A DNA stretch of 64,000 nucleotides from a virus. The stretch's first letter is position 1. Each line of letters opens with the position of its first letter. The notes below the pieces were generated by a model. That model had not been told where the DNA came from and ran no database searches. It worked only from the letters and a program-made list of their open reading frames with translations. The translations under genes and the position numbers were made by a program. Below are positions 52,877-62,334 of this stretch, in pieces. The stretch is taken from IMG/VR virus record IMGVR_UViG_3300042934_000861, positions 1-64,000 of that record. The stretch is one strand, 5' to 3'.

Positions 52877-53383
52877 TTGGAAAGAGTGTTAAATTCATCG
52901 ACGGTCAATCAAGCGAGTTCAGCTATTCGCGATTTGCAACTGTACGGTGCTGCAAATCCTTTTACACTGCTGGCTAAAGCGTCCAGCGAAGAGCAGGGAT
53001 TCATGAAAACCACTAAAGTAATGAATGTCCCGGGTGGTTGCCTGGTACAAACAGAGACACAACAGCGCAATCGTGACGGAAGTTATGCCTTGTCACAAGC
53101 ACTTTGTTTTGTTCCTGGTGTTCGCATCGATAAAGATGCTGAACCTCGCCAAATGGTGGAAATTGGAGCTTTTTTACCGTCTTTTGTGGAGGCAGGGCCT
53201 GGCAGTATTACGCTTAGTGTTGAAAAAGGAGTGAATGATGTTGAAACAAAACGATCAGAAACAGGCACAGGCAAAGAACCGGCGACGCGGAAACAGCGAG
53301 AAGCCAAGTCTGACAAATCAACAGGTACAGCAGGAACCGACGCAGTTGGAAACTCAACAGCCGGAAACGCTGCAGCCGAATAA
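52877..53383 (+). CDS. Hypothetical virion-region protein
   Basis: 168 aa from TTG 52877, nine bases after GGAG (GTG 52868 abuts that site). The N-terminal 120 residues are mixed alpha/beta (LYGAANPFTLLAKASSEEQG, GGCLVQTETQQRNRDGSYAL). The C-terminal 50 residues are a Thr/Lys/Ala-rich disordered tail that overlaps the next gene by ~145 bases in another frame. The position suggests a head-associated or decoration protein; not recognised. Confidence 0.55.
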   Translation: MERVLNSSTVNQASSAIRDLQLYGAANPFTLLAKASSEEQGFMKTTKVMNVPGGCLVQTETQQRNRDGSYALSQALCFVPGVRIDKDAEPRQMVEIGAFLPSFVEAGPGSITLSVEKGVNDVETKRSETGTGKEPATRKQREAKSDKSTGTAGTDAVGNSTAGNAAAE

Positions 53384-53639
53384 TGAAGAGTTGAACTTGA
53401 GGGATGCTGTCAATGAATTGCGAATTAAGGCTATTCGTGATTGTGGTGTGGCCCTAACGTTCATTACTGAACGCCTTGCAAAAGGTAGTACGGTAGATCA
53501 TCCACTGCTTAGCCAGGTGGAAAAAACTATTGAGATGTGTAAAGAGTATAACCATATTGCTGTAAGTTATTGCTTGCCAGCTGAAGTGATTGAAACTGAA
53601 GTAAGCGATGATATGCCCATTGAAGAGACTGACAAATAA
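53238..53639 (+). CDS. Hypothetical virion-region protein with Gln-rich N-terminus
   Basis: 133 aa from ATG 53238 (53235 also in frame), eight bases after AAAGGAG. The first 50 residues are Gln/Asn/Pro-rich and overlap the previous gene. The last 80 are a helical domain (LRDAVNELRIKAIRDCGVAL, LLSQVEKTIEMCKEY). The ribosome site supports the overlap start, although a downstream TTG at 53388 would avoid it. No family recognised. Confidence 0.55.
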   Translation: MLKQNDQKQAQAKNRRRGNSEKPSLTNQQVQQEPTQLETQQPETLQPNNEELNLRDAVNELRIKAIRDCGVALTFITERLAKGSTVDHPLLSQVEKTIEMCKEYNHIAVSYCLPAEVIETEVSDDMPIEETDK

Positions 53640-53655
53640 GTTAGTCTCTTTTATT
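53624..53655 (+). terminator. Intrinsic terminator before the scaffold gene
   Basis: AGAGACT (53624-53630) and AGTCTCT (53643-53649) form a 7-bp stem with a T-rich end. It may attenuate transcription so that capsid genes need a fresh promoter or antitermination. Confidence 0.65.
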
Positions 53656-53681
53656 GTGCGCTGGTAGCGGCGTAATCGCTA

Positions 53682-53713
53682 TATGGCTTAGTTCGTCCCG
53701 TGATTAAGCCATA
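53682..53713 (+). other. 9-bp inverted repeat in the scaffold leader
   Basis: TATGGCTTA (53682-53690) and TAAGCCATA (53705-53713) are perfect inverted repeats with a 14-base loop, with no T tract after it. It lies 59 bases before the scaffold start in a 130-base gap without a gene. Possible RNA structure or operator. Confidence 0.45.
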
Positions 53714-53771
53714 ACTTAAAGCGGGAATATTTCGTGCCGCCGACGTTATGGGCGTAAGGGGGATTAGTAAT

Positions 53772-54950
53772 ATGCCTGACAACGATGTAGTAATACCCGA
53801 AGAATTAGATGGTATTTCAAGAGAAATAGCGCTTGAAATAATGCAAGAAGCTGCTGAATTAGAAGCTTCAGCAAAACAAGAGTCTAACCAACCTGAAGTA
53901 AAACAGCCGGATGTCGCTGCACCTGCTGCCACTACGGCAACTGAAACCAATGGCCAAAGCACTCAGCTTGAAGTCAAAACGCCTGATTCCACCGGGGCCT
54001 CTGCACCCGACACCACGCAGAGTACGGATAACGGCGAAGATAAAGACAAAATGGTTCCACTGGCCGCACTTCATGATGAACGGCGTAAGCGTCAAGAAAA
54101 TGACAAAAGGCTAGCAGCTTTAGAAGCTGAGCTTCAACAATTGAGAGCAGCAAAAACAACACAGCCACAAGCTCTGCCTTCGCAACCGGTGCAGACTCAA
54201 ATGGGGCAACAGCCCTTGAAGCAGCAACCAGAAACCGAAGACCAGAAGCTGCAGACTGGGAATTATCGCAAACAATTGATTCAAGCTGCTAAAGAAAAGT
54301 TCAAAGAAGATAACGGCAGAGAGCCAGATATGTACGGCAATGAAGATGATGGTGCTGAAATCTCTATCCTGGTAAATGAACTGCACAGTAGTGTGATGGC
54401 TGAAGCAAGCCGCATCAACAACGAACGTCAAACGGTTGTTAGTGCCTATCAAGAGTTCGCTACGCGGGAAACTGCTACACCTGAATATAATGACGTTTGG
54501 AATTACATGGTGAATCGGGTTTCGCAACTTCCACCAGCGCAGCAACAGGCTTTAACGCAGGCTTTTGAAAAGGCAACCAACGGTACAGGTTCAATGGCTG
54601 ATGTTCTGGCCATAACGAACCTTTGGGAAAGTTCTAAACTAATGTGGAAAGCGGAGAAGGCCACGAAGGTGCCTGATACTGTTGTAACTACCGCTCAGGC
54701 ACCGCAAAACACAGCTGCCCCTGTACCGGCTGCATCCAATGTTGTAATGCCGGTGAATATTCCGGTTCAATCGCAACCAGCGAGTATTGAACAAAAACTG
54801 AATGAAATTGACAAGCACCCCAGAGTGAATCAAGTTAACGGTGGCAATTTGCAAGCCGGTCCATCAACGACCGAGTTAGAGCGAATGCTGCAGGAAACAG
54901 ATTGGGACAAAATTCCTCCCGAGTATCGAAAGTTGTTACTCGAAGGATAA
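53772..54950 (+). CDS. Capsid scaffolding-like protein
   Basis: 392 aa from ATG 53772 after AAGGGGGATTAG. Acidic N-terminus, Pro/Thr/Gln-rich linkers, and the phrase MVPLAALHDERRKRQENDKR with a coiled coil (LAALEAELQQLRA), all typical of phage scaffolds. It directly precedes the major capsid gene. The C-terminus (DWDKIPPEYRKLLLEG) is a likely capsid-binding helix. It should be released or degraded on DNA packaging. Confidence 0.8.
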   Translation: MPDNDVVIPEELDGISREIALEIMQEAAELEASAKQESNQPEVKQPDVAAPAATTATETNGQSTQLEVKTPDSTGASAPDTTQSTDNGEDKDKMVPLAALHDERRKRQENDKRLAALEAELQQLRAAKTTQPQALPSQPVQTQMGQQPLKQQPETEDQKLQTGNYRKQLIQAAKEKFKEDNGREPDMYGNEDDGAEISILVNELHSSVMAEASRINNERQTVVSAYQEFATRETATPEYNDVWNYMVNRVSQLPPAQQQALTQAFEKATNGTGSMADVLAITNLWESSKLMWKAEKATKVPDTVVTTAQAPQNTAAPVPAASNVVMPVNIPVQSQPASIEQKLNEIDKHPRVNQVNGGNLQAGPSTTELERMLQETDWDKIPPEYRKLLLEG

Positions 54951-55020
54951 ACCGATCGATTGATTCCTCCGCGTGGTGCATTTTTTATTACCAAATTTGT
55001 ATTTAACGGAGGATGTTAAT

Positions 55021-56013
55021 ATGGCTGATACTGTAATTCCCGTAGCGCTCCGGCAAAAGGCCTGGGCGAAAGAAACTTGGACTGCTGCTGTAAAAGAAAG
55101 CTTTTTCGCTAACTTTATGGGTAAAACTTCTGACTCTTTAATTCAAATCAAAGAGGAACTGAAGAAAGAATCCGGTGACCAAATCACTATTTCCCTGCGC
55201 ATGCCGCTTTTGGGTGAAGGCGTTGAGGACGATGATGTGCTGGAAGGCAATGAAGAAGCCATGCAGTACTTTGACTTTTCTGTCCAAATCAACCAGCTTC
55301 GCCATGCAGTGCGATTGAAAGGCAAGATGGACGAGAAACGTACTGCTAAGAATTTAAGGGCAGAAGCAAAAGATGCTCTTAAAGATTGGTACACTGAAAA
55401 GATTGATAGCAAGATCTTTGGCGCTTTAGCTGCAAGTCCATCTGCTCGTCGGACTATTTACCCTGGAGCTGTCGTAGCCGCCAGTGCTCTAACTGATGCT
55501 GATAAATTTAGTACTGCGGTTATTTCTAAGGCTAAACGTGCTGCATCTAAACGTACTATTTATAACACAACCCATGTACTTCCTAAAATTCGCCCACTAA
55601 AGGTCAATGGTAAAAAGGCATATATTATGCTGATTACCTTAGAACAGCTGCGCGATTTGCGGAATGATCCGGTATGGGTGTCCGCGCAAGAGAATGCGAA
55701 TGTACGCGGTGAGGAAAATCCGATTCTTTCCGGATCTGAAGGCGTGTATGATGGCGTAATTATTTACGCACATGAAAGTGTGCCGGTGACTGCGACAGGT
55801 GCTTCTGGAGCCAATGTAGGACATGCTATGCTGCTCGGCGCTCAGGCCGGTGCCTTTGCTGTCGGCGGTGAACAAGAATGGAATGAAGAAACATTCGACT
55901 ACAAAAATAAGACAGGTTTTGAAGTTGGTTCTATTTTTGGTATTGCTAAATCAAAATTTGATTCTGAAGACTTTGCGGTTATTCACGTTCTTACCGGCAA
56001 CAAAGCTGACTAG
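55021..56013 (+). CDS. Major capsid protein, N4-gp56 family
   Basis: 330 aa from ATG 55021 after ACGGAGG. PVALRQKAWAKETWTAAVKE, FMGKTSDSLIQIKEEL, KESGDQITISLRMPLLGEG and AVGGEQEWNEETFDYKNKTG with GFEVGSIFGIAKSKF match the N4-gp56 major capsid family (HK97 fold). It builds the icosahedral head with the preceding scaffold. The strong ribosome site and own leader suit a highly expressed gene. Combined with a P22-type portal it marks a podovirus-like head. Confidence 0.93.
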   Translation: MADTVIPVALRQKAWAKETWTAAVKESFFANFMGKTSDSLIQIKEELKKESGDQITISLRMPLLGEGVEDDDVLEGNEEAMQYFDFSVQINQLRHAVRLKGKMDEKRTAKNLRAEAKDALKDWYTEKIDSKIFGALAASPSARRTIYPGAVVAASALTDADKFSTAVISKAKRAASKRTIYNTTHVLPKIRPLKVNGKKAYIMLITLEQLRDLRNDPVWVSAQENANVRGEENPILSGSEGVYDGVIIYAHESVPVTATGASGANVGHAMLLGAQAGAFAVGGEQEWNEETFDYKNKTGFEVGSIFGIAKSKFDSEDFAVIHVLTGNKAD

Positions 56014-56023
56014 TTATGAAAAT

Positions 56024-56053
56024 GGCCAGGGTTTAATAGCCCTGGCCTATTTA
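56024..56053 (+). terminator. Hairpin after the major capsid gene
   Basis: A perfect 8-bp GC-rich stem GGCCAGGG/CCCTGGCC (56024-56031 and 56040-56047) with weak T-rich end. Likely partial terminator or mRNA 3'-end stabiliser giving high capsid expression. Confidence 0.65.
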
Positions 56054-56072
56054 CTATATAGGTGGTGAATAC

Positions 56073-56501
56073 ATGTCTATACTCAATAAACTAGTGATTA
56101 AAGTACGACTAAAGCTTAGAGATATGGATGCTGCTAAATATAGTGCTTATGAAGTTATGGACGCAATGAATGAGACAATTAGCGAACTACGGCAAGTGGT
56201 AAAGCTTTATTATAAAAAGTTGACTTTTCCCATTCCGGAACCAGCTAAGTTAAAAGCAGAGGATGAAACTGGTTGGCCGGATGATTTTGATAATCTTATA
56301 ATCGAACACTGCATAATTCTGTTGGCACCTGGGGATTACTCAGCCAAAGAAGAAGCGAAAGTGTATTGGAAAGGAAAAGTGATTAGCCTTGCCGGCACGA
56401 TGAGAAAGGAAAAAATCATGCAGGCAGATTGCTGGAATTTAAACTATAACGATGAAGTGGAGGAGGAAGAAGAGATAGTAGAGGAAGGTGAGGATGGTTA
56501 A
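56073..56501 (+). CDS. Head-completion/adaptor-like protein
   Basis: 142 aa. Helical, with KVRLKLRDMDAAKYSAYEVM and DDFDNLIIEHCIILLAPGDY, then an acidic tail (DEVEEEEEIVEEGEDG). The location right after the major capsid gene and the AYEVMDAMNETISELRQV helix pattern match phage adaptor proteins that sit on the portal (P22 gp4/ HK97 gp6 class). It overlaps the fibre gene by one base. Confidence 0.65.
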   Translation: MSILNKLVIKVRLKLRDMDAAKYSAYEVMDAMNETISELRQVVKLYYKKLTFPIPEPAKLKAEDETGWPDDFDNLIIEHCIILLAPGDYSAKEEAKVYWKGKVISLAGTMRKEKIMQADCWNLNYNDEVEEEEEIVEEGEDG

Positions 56502-59500
56502 TGAACTGGAATAAGCTACCGGCCTTTATTGATGATGCATTGATAACCTTAACCTCTATATGGAGTAGTCAAAAGGTCAGCGATGAAATAAACAAGGTTC
56601 AATCGAATGTAGATGGTCATGCTGGCCGTACAGACAATCCTCATAGTGTTACTGCTATTCAAGTAGGAGCAGAAACACCTTCAGGTGCGCAGGCTAAAGC
56701 AAATGTAGTACAGTCAAGTATAAATGCTCATACTGCGCGTATAGATAACCCGCATAGTGTTACAGCTGCTCAGGTAGGTGCGGAAACGCCTGCAGGTGCG
56801 CAGGCTAAAGCAAATGTTGTGCAGACCAATTTAGCTACGCACATTGCATCAGGAACTCATAGCTTTGTAACAGGGGTAACTGATAAGCCAAGTACTATTG
56901 GCGGCTACGGTATCACGAATGCCTACACGAAGACTGAGGTAACAAGCTTGCTTGCTGCTAAGGCAAATCTCGCAGCCACGTTAGCTGGCTACGGTATTAC
57001 TGATGCCTATACGAAGCCACAGGTAGATGCTAACATCGCAACGGCTGTAGCTGCACTTGTGAATAGTGCTCCGACCACACTGGATACCATAAATGAATTG
57101 GCGGAGGCTCTCGGTGATGATCCTAATTTCTCAACGACAGTGTTTAACTTAATCGGGACCAAACTTGGCTCCGATGAAGTTGTTACTGCTGCTACAGCTA
57201 ATAAGGTGCTTCGCCTAGATGCCAACGGTAAATTCCCGTGGGCTGTATTAGCTAATGTGCCGAGTTCCTTCACCCCTGCTGCCCATAATCAGGCATGGAG
57301 CACCATTACCGGCACGCCTACCACACTGGCAGGGTACGGAATCACCGATGCCTATACCAAAGCAGCAGCCGATGTGATAACCAATAACCACTTAAACAGC
57401 ACTGCGGCCCACACAGCTATGAATATTACCAATGCACCAGGTAGTATTGTTAAATCGGTAAACGTGCAGAACGCCTTAGACGAGCTGGCGAATTACAATG
57501 GATTTGCTAGTACACAAATCGGTGCAGAGCAAGGTGAGCTAGGTGTAGAAATTAAAGGCCGTACTTTGGTAAATTTGTTTGGGAGTGGAAATTATGAGGA
57601 TATGTTACTCTGGGCTGGATATCACGCTACTCTGGCACTCGACCAAACCAACGTTAGGTATGGATCGAGTAGAGTAAAAGTAACAATTAGTACAGGGTAC
57701 ACTTCTGGTTATCTTTTTAAAGCAATGACTGTGTATGTCGGTAAATACTATATATGCTTGGCTGATGTAATTAATGGCAATGCTACTAACGTAGGTGTGG
57801 CACCTAATACTTTTGGTGCAGGAAACCTAAATACTTCTACTACAGCTTATATGACTTCATATAAAAAATTTACTCCGTCAACAGAGATTACTACGGGAAT
57901 ACAGGTGGCTGTAAACGGCAGTGAAGGGCAATATGCTTATGTAGATGGATTTCGATTTTACGAGATAACTCAAGCAGAGTACAATGCTATTGATTCTATG
58001 ACAGAAGCTCAAGTAGCCGCTAAGTATCCTTATGTAGATTCAGTACAGTTTAAGAAAGATGTTCTTGTAACGCAAATAGGGAAAAATCTATTTGATCCTA
58101 CTAATGTTATACAAGGATACTATTTAACTACTGGAAATGTTGTATCAGTAGACGCTACAAACTGGTACAGCCCGTCTTATATAGCAGTAAAGCCTTCTAC
58201 CTCTTATTCACAAACTGCTGTAGGGCATAGTGTTCGTTTCTACGATAATAACTACAATTTCATATCTGCACTTCAAGGTGTTTCGACATTTACTACTCCT
58301 GCTAATTGTACGTATGTTAGAGTAACAGGCCCTGTAACAAGCCTTGCAACTTACCAACTCGAACTAGGCGCTGTAGCTACAAACTTTGAACCACAAGTAA
58401 AATCATATGCTCACACACCCATGCAAATAGCCGAAGGAGAAAGCGTATGGTTAACTCCTACTACTTCTGTGTATAAAGAAGTGTGGAAGAAGAATATTGT
58501 ATTAGATGGAAGCAGACCTTATATATTTGGCTCTACTTATACGGGGTTTAAGCGTATAACCTATAGGCTTGAGTATGTAGAAAAGTTTCCTCATAGCGTA
58601 ACAACTGAATTTCCATTTTGTACAAAATATGACTCTTCCGTACTAGGGAGAAACTTCTCTAGTTGGAGTTCTGGTGATTTATGTATACTGGATAACAGTG
58701 ATACTTATTCAACCTCAAGGGTACATATCAGTATTTCTAACACTGATACTGGGTGGGCAGACGATATGTCACCAACAGTGGATGACATAAAAGCCTACTT
58801 CTATGGCTGGAAAATGTGCGCTTCTAATGGCTCTACCTATGTATCAGGCACAAAATATTGGAAGAAGATCACGGACGGAACCGGAATAACTTCTACTGTA
58901 CCTACCGCAAGTTATGCTGGATATACTCCTTACGTTTTGCATTATAAACTTGCTACTCCTGTATATCACATTAATTACTATAATAATGATTCAACTAAGC
59001 CAATAATGAGCGCAGGAAGTGTAGTAAATATTCTGCAGGGAGTAACACAGGTAGAGCAGAAAAGCGGAGTAGTGTGGAGATCAACAGAAGCTATACTGTT
59101 ATCGTCCAGCTTATACTATTTCAATGGTGGAAGTGCATATGCTCTAAAGTACCGCGAAAAATCATTAGTTGATATCTATAAGAATGGAGCAAGCGATAGA
59201 AAAAACTGGTCATCAGGGGATATATCATTAACAAACAATACACGTGGATTACACTTTTATAATATCCCTCAGGCAAATTATGATACCACAGCAAGTTACA
59301 CAATAAGCTATGAACAACTCGACAAGTATTTATACACTGTTGATGCTTTTGCTATTGATAATCCTATTCCTACTCGTCAACGCAATTTCTCCTTAGATTC
59401 TACAGAGCAAAAGATAGCTTATTTTAAGATTAACAATGTCGATCTTGTTGGAGCTATGGGAGTAAGAAATCCATCTACTTTAGCTGACTACGGAATACTT

Positions 59501-61132
59501 GACGCATACACAAAAGATGGTGTAGATGCCACTGTAAATATTATAAGTACTTCTATAAATACTAAATTAAGTACAGCAAACTCTATAGGAGGAGTTATAT
59601 ACAACTATCGAGATGTAGCTTCATTTAGTAGCGCAGCAGCTACCACTACTGGGATACTAAAAATAATGTTGCCCGTAGGCTGGATTAACAGTTTAATGAC
59701 TATAGATATAAAAGGTTTTAATTATGTAACTGCCTCCACAAACTGGCACGCTACACTCGCAGGTCAAAACGCCAATACTACATCAACCTGGATTGCAACC
59801 TCTGCAACTCTAAGTCCCAATTGCCCAGTAACAAGTGTAAGATTCGGTTATGACACTGTAGCAGGGAAAGCTTGTATACTTCTCGGAACTGCGTCCTCAG
59901 TATGGCAGTATCCTAAAATATTAATAAGTGCTATGGTAGGGCATAACAGTCCTAGTGTTTATAGTAGTGGTTGGGGCGTAGGTATCATAACTGACGAAAC
60001 AGGCATAACAGTTAGTTCCACACCTACTATAAAAACGCTTGCTTATGTAGAAAGCGGAGCTTTAACTGTTAACAATGCTTCTACCGGAAACACTCGCTCT
60101 GGATACTTTAATAACACTGATTATGCAGCAGGAAATCGTAACTATATCCAAGTAAGGCAGCAAGTTGCGTCTGGTAGTAGCTATAGCGCAATGCTTGGCG
60201 TGGATAAGGATACCGGAAACGTATGGCTATCTAACGATGCAATTACTACACAACATTTAGCAATTTCCCCTGCTGGAAATGTTGGAATCGGAAAAACACC
60301 TACAGTAGCGTTAGATGTAAGTGGGGTCATAAATTCTGATGCGCTAATAAGCGTAATAAGGACAGCAAGCAATAATTCTGCGATAGTTAAAGTGCAAAAC
60401 GATTCCTCTAAGGCACTTTCTTTGATTAGTCTAGGAAGTACTTATGCCTCCCCTTACCACTCCTTAAAACCTAATACGACCTCCCTTTATACAAATGCAG
60501 AATTAGGAATAGAAGTTGACGCAAATGCGCCTATCACTTTTTGGACTAATGCTGCTGAACGTATGAGGATTAATGCAAGTGGTAATGTAGGAATAGGAGT
60601 CACAGACCCTAAAGCTACTCTCCATAGTACGGGAAGTACAATATTAGGGTGTGCGCCTGGTCCAGTATGGGCAGATATAGGGACTAGTCAACTTGCTATG
60701 TATGCTCAAGATGGGAGCATGTTTCTTAGTTGGAAAGATGCCGGAGGTCTACAAAGAACAGTTGGTCTTACCTGCCCTAGTGGAGTAATCAGCACAGTAT
60801 CAGGGACTAATTTATGGCTTTCTAGTGAATATACTCCTGTATTGAATACACCGACGACTGTAACCCATGGTTTGACTCTCGACCCAGTAAAATGTAAATG
60901 TGATGTTTTGTTAAAGTGCGCTGTTGCACAAGGCGGGTACTCTGTAGGGGATTACGCAATTGGAGCGATAAATAGCACAGGAAACGCAGAGTACAGTTTT
61001 ACTCCCGCACTAAACACAACAACTATTCAAGTTAATACAAGTGCAGGAATATATGCTATGACTAAAACCAATGGAACCCCTTTTCAATGTACCCCTGCTA
61101 ACTGGAGGTATATCTTTAGGATTTGGTATTAA
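56501..61132 (+). CDS. Tail fibre/receptor-binding protein
   Basis: 1543 aa. N-terminal ~40 residues likely attach to the tail. Two 37-residue repeats (NPHSVTAxQVGAETPxGAQA type) span 40-113, followed by YGITDAYTKxxV phage-fibre repeats at several places (~130-290). The middle is beta-rich with carbohydrate-binding-like segments. The last third has GNVGIGKTPTVALDVSG and GNVGIGVTDPKATLHSTG, motifs of trimeric fibre tips. No S74 chaperone domain is obvious. It recognises the host surface. It lies between head and tail-hub genes, an uncommon position. Confidence 0.9.
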   Translation: MNWNKLPAFIDDALITLTSIWSSQKVSDEINKVQSNVDGHAGRTDNPHSVTAIQVGAETPSGAQAKANVVQSSINAHTARIDNPHSVTAAQVGAETPAGAQAKANVVQTNLATHIASGTHSFVTGVTDKPSTIGGYGITNAYTKTEVTSLLAAKANLAATLAGYGITDAYTKPQVDANIATAVAALVNSAPTTLDTINELAEALGDDPNFSTTVFNLIGTKLGSDEVVTAATANKVLRLDANGKFPWAVLANVPSSFTPAAHNQAWSTITGTPTTLAGYGITDAYTKAAADVITNNHLNSTAAHTAMNITNAPGSIVKSVNVQNALDELANYNGFASTQIGAEQGELGVEIKGRTLVNLFGSGNYEDMLLWAGYHATLALDQTNVRYGSSRVKVTISTGYTSGYLFKAMTVYVGKYYICLADVINGNATNVGVAPNTFGAGNLNTSTTAYMTSYKKFTPSTEITTGIQVAVNGSEGQYAYVDGFRFYEITQAEYNAIDSMTEAQVAAKYPYVDSVQFKKDVLVTQIGKNLFDPTNVIQGYYLTTGNVVSVDATNWYSPSYIAVKPSTSYSQTAVGHSVRFYDNNYNFISALQGVSTFTTPANCTYVRVTGPVTSLATYQLELGAVATNFEPQVKSYAHTPMQIAEGESVWLTPTTSVYKEVWKKNIVLDGSRPYIFGSTYTGFKRITYRLEYVEKFPHSVTTEFPFCTKYDSSVLGRNFSSWSSGDLCILDNSDTYSTSRVHISISNTDTGWADDMSPTVDDIKAYFYGWKMCASNGSTYVSGTKYWKKITDGTGITSTVPTASYAGYTPYVLHYKLATPVYHINYYNNDSTKPIMSAGSVVNILQGVTQVEQKSGVVWRSTEAILLSSSLYYFNGGSAYALKYREKSLVDIYKNGASDRKNWSSGDISLTNNTRGLHFYNIPQANYDTTASYTISYEQLDKYLYTVDAFAIDNPIPTRQRNFSLDSTEQKIAYFKINNVDLVGAMGVRNPSTLADYGILDAYTKDGVDATVNIISTSINTKLSTANSIGGVIYNYRDVASFSSAAATTTGILKIMLPVGWINSLMTIDIKGFNYVTASTNWHATLAGQNANTTSTWIATSATLSPNCPVTSVRFGYDTVAGKACILLGTASSVWQYPKILISAMVGHNSPSVYSSGWGVGIITDETGITVSSTPTIKTLAYVESGALTVNNASTGNTRSGYFNNTDYAAGNRNYIQVRQQVASGSSYSAMLGVDKDTGNVWLSNDAITTQHLAISPAGNVGIGKTPTVALDVSGVINSDALISVIRTASNNSAIVKVQNDSSKALSLISLGSTYASPYHSLKPNTTSLYTNAELGIEVDANAPITFWTNAAERMRINASGNVGIGVTDPKATLHSTGSTILGCAPGPVWADIGTSQLAMYAQDGSMFLSWKDAGGLQRTVGLTCPSGVISTVSGTNLWLSSEYTPVLNTPTTVTHGLTLDPVKCKCDVLLKCAVAQGGYSVGDYAIGAINSTGNAEYSFTPALNTTTIQVNTSAGIYAMTKTNGTPFQCTPANWRYIFRIWY
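56618..56839 (+). repeat. Two tandem 111-bp repeats in the fibre gene
   Basis: Codons 40-76 and 77-113 of the fibre gene are two copies of a 37-residue unit, including near-identical stretches around GGTGCGCAGGCTAAAGCAAA. Such repeats can expand or contract by recombination and alter fibre length. Confidence 0.75.
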
Positions 61133-61150
61133 AATTAAGGGGAATTACTT

Positions 61151-61201
61151 ATGGCAATCAAATGTAAGTTCACAAGTATTCAAGGAGGCTTACTAATATG
61201 A
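61151..61201 (+). CDS. Possible 16-codon leader ORF
   Basis: ATG 61151 follows AAGGGGAATTACTT and the frame (MAIKCKFTSIQGGLLI) stops at TGA overlapping the next ATG (ATATGA). It may only couple translation of the following gene. Low confidence. Confidence 0.25.
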   Translation: MAIKCKFTSIQGGLLI

Positions 61202-61392
61202 CACCAGACCAGATTAAAGTTCAACTTTGTGATGTAATGCTGACCATGGAAGAGTTACACGGCCAGCTACAGTATTTATCACAGGTCAAGCAACAACTAC
61301 AGCAACAATTAAAAGAGGCTGTTAAAACTGAACAGCAGGAGGTGTTCCCCGTTGAAGAAGTTGTTACAACTGCTGAAGAAGATCCCGCCTGA
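61198..61392 (+). CDS. Small coiled-coil protein
   Basis: 64 aa. Residues 15-48 are a clear coiled coil (MEELHGQLQYLSQVKQQLQQ); the C-terminus is acidic. Good ribosome site AAGGAGG. Overlaps the next gene by 41 bases. A similar small coiled-coil gene often precedes a holin-like gene in phages, but no function is shown. Confidence 0.55.
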   Translation: MTPDQIKVQLCDVMLTMEELHGQLQYLSQVKQQLQQQLKEAVKTEQQEVFPVEEVVTTAEEDPA

Positions 61393-61600
61393 TAAGCTTA
61401 TACACTTGTTAGGCGGGTATTTTATTGCCTCGTTGTTTCCGGGGGATGTTGGCCTGTTGGTGGCAATATTAACCGGCATTGGTAAAGAAGTATATGACTA
61501 TAAAACAAAAACCGGCACGCCCGAATGGCGAGACGCTGCTTGCACTATTGCAGGCGGCGTTTTATATTGCGCAAAAGTGGCACTGTGGAGCCTACTATGA
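61352..61600 (+). CDS. Small membrane protein, possible holin
   Basis: 82 aa with a TTG start nine bases after AGGAGG. MKKLLQLLKKIPPDKLIHLL, then hydrophobic GYFIASLFPGDVGLLVAILT and, after IGKEVYDYKTKTG, AGGVLYCAKVALWSLL. The DKLIHLLGGY...GKEVYDY pattern is found in small membrane proteins of phages and bacteria. Two to three helices fit a holin, but no endolysin is in the window. Its stop overlaps the next ATG. Confidence 0.6.
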   Translation: MKKLLQLLKKIPPDKLIHLLGGYFIASLFPGDVGLLVAILTGIGKEVYDYKTKTGTPEWRDAACTIAGGVLYCAKVALWSLL

Positions 61601-62334
61601 TTATCAGCAGCAATAGCGGTACTGGCAATCACACGAAAATGCTGCAGCAGTATGCCACACACATAAACGTCATAAATGATGCTCCTTCCGAATTGACGGT
61701 GACAGTAAGCGGACAGGTCGTAACGGTTCTTGGATTAGAACAATTTGAGGGTGATTTTGCTCCATTTATCACATTGTCTATTAGTGCTTCCGGACCATGG
61801 CGATATGTGATCGAGGCGTCTGAGTCCTTAATCGGTGATTCCTCTGCTACGCCTAACGGTGAGATCATCAAACGTATTAGAGAGTTGATTTCAGATAAGG
61901 ATGGTATCGAATTTGAAACAAGCGCGGTAGTTGGTTTCCTGAACAGCGCAATAGCCTGGTTGAGTTTGCAACTTATTCAAAATAACAATGTCGAAATGAT
62001 TAAAGAAATTGTCATAACGGATGGCGCAAATGTTCCTAATGACTATATAAAGCCATGCGGATTATATCCAGTCAAAAAGACAGGCAACACTTTCCGTTTC
62101 TTAGATGACTCCGAAACGCTTGAATTTCAGTACTTTGCTAACAGGCCGTATATCACCGTAAATGAAGCCGATGTTTTTTTGCCTACATATTCAGTATTCA
62201 AGCCAATATATGATGCTGTACTAATACAGAAAACAGCTATCCTTGCACTTAATCGCGACGAATACGATATTACACAAGATGAGGCACTATTAGCTCAGTC
62301 GTTACAGGCAATTGGGGTGATAGGCAGTGCCTAA
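61597..62334 (+). CDS. Structural-region hypothetical protein
   Basis: 245 aa from ATG 61597 in an ATGA overlap. N-terminal 90 residues are beta-rich (SELTVTVSGQVVTVLGLEQF), then a helical centre (NGEIIKRIRELISDKDGIEF, LNSAIAWLSLQLIQNNNVEM). The following YFANRPYITVNEADVFLPTY is of the type seen in phage adaptor or head-tail completion proteins. It overlaps the tail-hub gene by 8 bases. Likely virion protein; family not certain. Confidence 0.65.
   Translation: MIISSNSGTGNHTKMLQQYATHINVINDAPSELTVTVSGQVVTVLGLEQFEGDFAPFITLSISASGPWRYVIEASESLIGDSSATPNGEIIKRIRELISDKDGIEFETSAVVGFLNSAIAWLSLQLIQNNNVEMIKEIVITDGANVPNDYIKPCGLYPVKKTGNTFRFLDDSETLEFQYFANRPYITVNEADVFLPTYSVFKPIYDAVLIQKTAILALNRDEYDITQDEALLAQSLQAIGVIGSA

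Noticed and set aside
56618-56839. CRISPR or transposon repeats in the fibre gene
   Set aside because: The repeats keep the reading frame exactly (111 bases, 37 residues) and belong to a known fibre-repeat style.
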